From the NCBI RefSeq assembly GCF_000720325.1, contig NZ_JOJM01000005.1, forward strand, positions 1-64,000: a stretch of DNA of 64,000 bases. Reading direction: 5' to 3'. Shown piece by piece: positions 60,699-64,000 of this stretch; within the stretch, counting starts at the first letter, position 1; every line of letters starts with the position of its first letter. The notes under the pieces were generated by a model. It was not told the origin of the DNA and did no database searches. It was given only the letters and a program-made list of their open reading frames with translations. A program made the translations under genes and the position numbers. This stretch comes from Streptomyces sp. NRRL B-1347. Its GTDB lineage: Bacteria > Actinomycetota > Actinomycetes > Streptomycetales > Streptomycetaceae.

Positions 60699-60713
60699 CG
60701 CAATCCGATTGCG
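60699..60713. promoter_or_regulatory. Operator-like palindrome between AsnC and asparaginase genes
   Basis: CGCAATC-c-GATTGCG is a perfect 7-bp dyad in the divergent promoter. The AsnC-type protein next to it is the likely ligand. Confidence 0.6.
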
Positions 60714-60841
60714 CAGAGACTCACCTATTCTTGCGACGCGACTGTCCGTGAACCTCGGGCCGTCGGTTTCGATGCGGCCGCGCGGTGCCACGAGCGGCGC
60801 CCGGCCGCACTCCCGACTCATGGAGAGGCAGGCCCGCGCCG

Positions 60842-61885
60842 ATGACGCACCTGGCACCCCCGACGGCCCCGCGACGGGTCGTCGTCATCAGCACCGGTGG
60901 CACGATCGCCAGCCGCTGGCAGGGCACCGGGTACGCCGCCGACGCCTCCGGCGGCGAGGTCCTGGCCCAGGCCGCCGTGCCGGACGGCGTCACGGTCGAG
61001 GTCGTCGACCTGTTCAACGTGAACAGCTCCAGCATGACCTCCGCCCGGCAGCTCACGCTGCTGCGCGCGGTGCACGAGGCGCTCGCCGACCCCGGGGTCG
61101 CCGGCGTCGTGGTCACGCACGGCACCGACACCCTGGAGGAGTCGGCCTTCTTCGTCGACCTGCACCACGACGACCCGCGCCCGGTGGTGTTCACCGGCGC
61201 GCAGCGCCCGCTGGGCGCCGCCGACGGCGACGGCCCGGGCAACGTGTACGACGCCCTGCAAGTCGCCGCGACCGTACGGGACATGGGTGTCCTGGTCGTC
61301 TTCGACGGCACCGTGCACGCGGCGCGCGGCACCGTGAAGACCCGCACCCTGGACCCGCACCCCTTCGCCGACCCGTCCGGGCCGCTCGTGGGGCGGCTCG
61401 GCTTCGGGCGCGTGGACATCGACCGGCGCCCCGAGCGGCCCGAGCCGCTGCCCGCGCCCGCCGGGCCGGGGCCGCTGCCCCGCGTCGACATCGTCATGCA
61501 CCACTGCGACGCCGACCCGCTGCTCCTGGACGCCGCGGTCGCGGCCGGGGCCCGGGGCATCGTGCTCGTCGCCACCGGCGCGGGCAACGCGACCCCGCGG
61601 TTCGCCGACGCCATCGCGGCGGCCGTGGACCGGGGCGTCCTGGTGGCCGTCACCACCCGGGTGCACTCCGGCCCTGTCGCCGAGATCTACACCGGCGGCG
61701 GCGCGGTCGACCTGGTCGCCGCGGGCGCGGTCCTCACCGGCACCCTGCGGGCCGGGCAGGCGCGCATCGCCGTCCTCGCCGCGCTGCTCGCGGACGCCGC
61801 GCCCCAGCGGCGGGGCGCGCTCCTTCGCCGGCTCCTGGGCGCCCCGGACCTGGGACAGAGCCAGGAGTCGGCCTCGGCCGCCTGA
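60842..61885 (+). CDS. ansA: Type I/II L-asparaginase
   Basis: The 347-residue protein has the two Thr-containing motifs STGGTIAS and [10 protein letters not shown], then [19 protein letters not shown] and MHHCDADP. It hydrolyses asparagine to aspartate and ammonia. No signal peptide is visible, so it acts in the cytoplasm. It is followed by an aspartase gene 77 bp downstream, giving a route asparagine to aspartate to fumarate. The C-terminal Arg-rich 30 residues exceed the usual length. Confidence 0.9.
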   Translation: MTHLAPPTAPRRVVVISTGGTIASRWQGTGYAADASGGEVLAQAAVPDGVTVEVVDLFNVNSSSMTSARQLTLLRAVHEALADPGVAGVVVTHGTDTLEESAFFVDLHHDDPRPVVFTGAQRPLGAADGDGPGNVYDALQVAATVRDMGVLVVFDGTVHAARGTVKTRTLDPHPFADPSGPLVGRLGFGRVDIDRRPERPEPLPAPAGPGPLPRVDIVMHHCDADPLLLDAAVAAGARGIVLVATGAGNATPRFADAIAAAVDRGVLVAVTTRVHSGPVAEIYTGGGAVDLVAAGAVLTGTLRAGQARIAVLAALLADAAPQRRGALLRRLLGAPDLGQSQESASAA

Positions 61886-61962
61886 CCCTCGTGCCCGCCC
61901 TCGCGCGGCCCCGCGCCCCGCGCAGCCCCTCGCACCACCTCACGCACACGAAGGACCACCCC

Positions 61963-63471
61963 ATGACCGCCCCCGCCCGGCCGACCGCCGAAGCCGCATC
62001 CGACCGTCCCTTCGGCGCGGACGCCCCGAACACCCCGGCCGGGCACCCGCGCACCCGCCGCGAGCACGACCTGCTCGGCGACCGCGACGTACCCGCCGAC
62101 GCGTACTGGGGCATCCACTCGCTGCGCGCCACGGAGAACTTCCCCGTCACGGGCGTCCCGATCTCCGTGTACCCGCAGCTCGTCGACGCGCTGGCCGCCG
62201 TCAAGCAGGCCGCGGCGCGGGCCAACGAGGAACTGGGCCTGCTGCCCGCCGACAAGGCCCGCGCCATCGTGGCCGCCTGCGAGGAGATCCGCGCGGGGCA
62301 CCTGCACGACCAGTTCGTGGTGGACGTCATCCAGGGCGGCGCCGGGACCTCCACGAACATGAACGTCAACGAGGTCGTCGCCAACCGCGCCCTCGAACTC
62401 CTCGGCCACGCCAAGGGGGAGTACGCGCACCTGCACCCCAACGAGGACGTCAACCTCAGCCAGTCCACCAACGACGCCTACCCGACCTCCCTGCGCATCG
62501 CGACGATCACGGCGGTGCACGGGCTGCTCCAGGCCATGGCGGTGCTCCAGGACGCGTTCGCCGCCAAGGCCGTGGAGTTCCGCGACGTCCTGAAGATGGG
62601 GCGCACCCAGCTCCAGGACGCCGTGCCCATGACCCTCGGCCAGGAGTTCTCCACGTACGCGGTCATGCTGGAGGAGGACAGGGGCCGGCTGTCCGAGGCC
62701 GTCGAGCTGATGCACGAGATCAACCTCGGCGCCACCGCCATCGGCACCGGCCTCAACACCCCGCCCGGCTACGCGGAGACGGCCCGCCGCCACCTGTGCG
62801 AGATCACCGGGCTGCCCCTGGTGACCTCCGCGAACCTGGTCGAGGCCACCCAGGACTGCGGCGCGTTCGTTCAGCTCTCCGGCGTCCTCAAGCGGATCGC
62901 CGTGAAGCTCTCCAAGACCTGCAACGACCTGCGCCTGCTCTCCTCGGGGCCGCGCGCGGGGCTCAACGAGATCAACCTGCCCCCGGTCCAGGCCGGTTCG
63001 AGCATCATGCCGGGCAAGGTGAACCCGGTGATCCCCGAGGTCGTCAACCAGGTCGCCTTCGAAGTCATCGGCAACGACCTCACCGTCACGATGGCCGCCG
63101 AGGCCGGGCAGCTCCAGCTCAACGCCTTCGAGCCGGTCATCCTGCACGCCCTGGCCAAGAGCATCACGTCCCTGCGGGCGGCCTGTCTGACGCTCGCCGA
63201 ACGCTGCGTCGCGGGGCCGGACGGCGGCATCACCGCCAACACCGACGCGCTGCGCGCCTCCGTGGAGAACTCCATCGGCCTGGTGACTGCCCTCAACCCG
63301 CACATCGGCTACACCACGGCCACCGCCATCGCCCAGGAGGCCCTGCGGACCGGCAGGGGCGTCGCCGAACTCACCCTGGAGAAGGGGCTGCTGCCCGCCG
63401 AGCGGCTGGCCGAGCTGCTCACCCCCGAGCGCCTGGCGGGCACGTCCGACCAGCGCGTCCAGTGGTCCTAG
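61963..63471 (+). CDS. aspA: Aspartate ammonia-lyase
   Basis: The 502-residue protein has the fumarase/aspartase signature [11 protein letters not shown], and [38 protein letters not shown]. AspA removes ammonia from aspartate to give fumarate. The first 35 residues are a Pro/Ala-rich extension before [12 protein letters not shown]. It follows the asparaginase gene and should share its transcript, forming an asparagine-catabolic unit under the AsnC-type regulator. Confidence 0.93.
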   Translation: MTAPARPTAEAASDRPFGADAPNTPAGHPRTRREHDLLGDRDVPADAYWGIHSLRATENFPVTGVPISVYPQLVDALAAVKQAAARANEELGLLPADKARAIVAACEEIRAGHLHDQFVVDVIQGGAGTSTNMNVNEVVANRALELLGHAKGEYAHLHPNEDVNLSQSTNDAYPTSLRIATITAVHGLLQAMAVLQDAFAAKAVEFRDVLKMGRTQLQDAVPMTLGQEFSTYAVMLEEDRGRLSEAVELMHEINLGATAIGTGLNTPPGYAETARRHLCEITGLPLVTSANLVEATQDCGAFVQLSGVLKRIAVKLSKTCNDLRLLSSGPRAGLNEINLPPVQAGSSIMPGKVNPVIPEVVNQVAFEVIGNDLTVTMAAEAGQLQLNAFEPVILHALAKSITSLRAACLTLAERCVAGPDGGITANTDALRASVENSIGLVTALNPHIGYTTATAIAQEALRTGRGVAELTLEKGLLPAERLAELLTPERLAGTSDQRVQWS

Positions 63472-63542
63472 TGCTATCGACCGAGCCCGGCCGCAACCAC
63501 AGACGGAGTCCGCCGCGACCGCGCTGAACTAGCGTGGCGATC

Positions 63543-64000
63543 ATGAGCGACGCGCAGCGGGGACCGGTCGAGCCGGGAGCGGCCGACCCGGCCGGTACGG
63601 CCGCGGATCGCGCCCTGGGCGTGGTCCGCGGCTACGCGGCACACGACGCCGGTGCGGTGACCGAGGCCCTGGCCCGCGCCGACGAGGCCGCACAGCAGCA
63701 GACGTACGCCGTGCTCGGCGGGCTGCTGCGGTCCACGCTCGCCCTCGTCCAGCTGACGGGCCGGGAGCTGCGGACCGGGGAAGTGGTGCGGCTCGCCGAC
63801 GAGGTCGCCGCCGTCGCCCCGGCCGACTACGAGTTCACCGTGACGGAGGCGGTCCGCGCCTGGGCCCGCGGCGACCAGGAAGGGTTCCGCAGTGCCAACG
63901 CCGCCGACCCGCTCGGCGGCCTCCACGTGACCGCCGTCCTCACCGCCCTGCTCGGCCTGGCGCTCTGGGGCCGCGAGGCCTTCCTGGACGTCCTGACGGC
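63543..64000 (+). CDS. Hypothetical protein (3' end cut by window)
   Basis: The reading frame runs past the right edge. The 152 residues present (VVRGYAAHDAGAVTEALARA, QTYAVLGGLLRSTLALVQLT, FTVTEAVRAWARGDQEGF) look like a helical protein; no family is recognised. The ATG at 63543 has no strong Shine-Dalgarno. A normal codon bias supports a real gene. Confidence 0.6.
   Translation, partial: MSDAQRGPVEPGAADPAGTAADRALGVVRGYAAHDAGAVTEALARADEAAQQQTYAVLGGLLRSTLALVQLTGRELRTGEVVRLADEVAAVAPADYEFTVTEAVRAWARGDQEGFRSANAADPLGGLHVTAVLTALLGLALWGREAFLDVLT

Noticed and set aside
60049..61962. N-terminal extension of the aspartase frame through the asparaginase region
   Set aside because: The frame is open but low-complexity until the ATG at 61963; the asparaginase is read in another frame.

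Overview
The window reads as high-GC actinobacterial chromosome, almost certainly Streptomyces. Support comes from GTG/TTG starts and third-position G/C, an SsgA-like sporulation protein, mycothiol-linked enzymes (S-(hydroxymethyl)mycothiol dehydrogenase, a maleylpyruvate-isomerase-fold protein), a DUF5999 protein, a zinc-free bL32 paralogue, DmdR1/IdeR-type iron boxes and a TipA-like MerR promoter. I see no tRNA, rRNA, CRISPR array, insertion sequence, phage module or large biosynthetic cluster. The gene mix (many regulators, transporters, acetyltransferases and secreted proteins, few essential genes) suits an accessory or arm-proximal stretch.

Layout. 1-9.3 kb: a membrane-anchored ECF sigma/anti-sigma fusion (partial), an SsgA-like protein, an iron-regulated siderophore-interacting reductase, a D-Ala-D-Ala carboxypeptidase coupled to a Gfo/Idh oxidoreductase, a YbdK-like ligase, an MFS/AraC divergent pair and a small secreted I36-type protein. 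9.3-15.4 kb: an XRE-cupin regulator, secreted trypsin-like protease, GNAT, AraC-GyrI regulator, and a divergent dgdR-dgdA pair for 2,2-dialkylglycine breakdown. 15.4-20.2 kb: a compact operon of a coiled-coil protein, two different P-loop GTPases and a Pro-rich protein. 20-26 kb: DinB, glutathione peroxidase plus a FetB-like permease, a mycothiol formaldehyde-detoxification operon, a GNAT, an iron-box DUF2470 protein and an isochorismatase-like hydrolase. 26-35 kb: PanE-like reductase, Tat-exported lactonase, PaaX-like regulator plus GNAT with a repeated operator, membrane hydrolase, AraC/quinone reductase, membrane protein. 34.9-40.3 kb: a secreted TNT (NAD glycohydrolase) toxin with a probable immunity protein, zinc-free bL32 with a Zur-like box, a TipA-like MerR plus glycosyltransferase operon, a small protein coupled to a glutathionyl-hydroquinone-reductase-like enzyme. 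40.4-48.4 kb: a stand-alone BM3-like P450 with divergent TetR, DUF5999, an MFS/CGNR pair around a symmetric four-half-site operator, HD and PAP2 proteins. 48.7-58.4 kb: a methionyl-tRNA synthetase behind what looks like a Met-codon leader-peptide attenuator, MFS, aldo/keto reductase, DJ-1 protein, F420-type oxidoreductase, MurJ and an ABC exporter. 58.5-64 kb: mycothiol-type isomerase, ricin-like lectin, AsnC regulator, asparaginase and aspartase, and a truncated hypothetical gene.

The units I consider most likely to be new or under-described are the two-GTPase operon (15457-19804), the metG leader (50249-50390), the TNT toxin/immunity pair (34888-35842), the MerR(TipA)-glycosyltransferase operon (36780-38928) and the symmetric operator at 44833-44893. 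All functional statements are read from sequence motifs without database searches.
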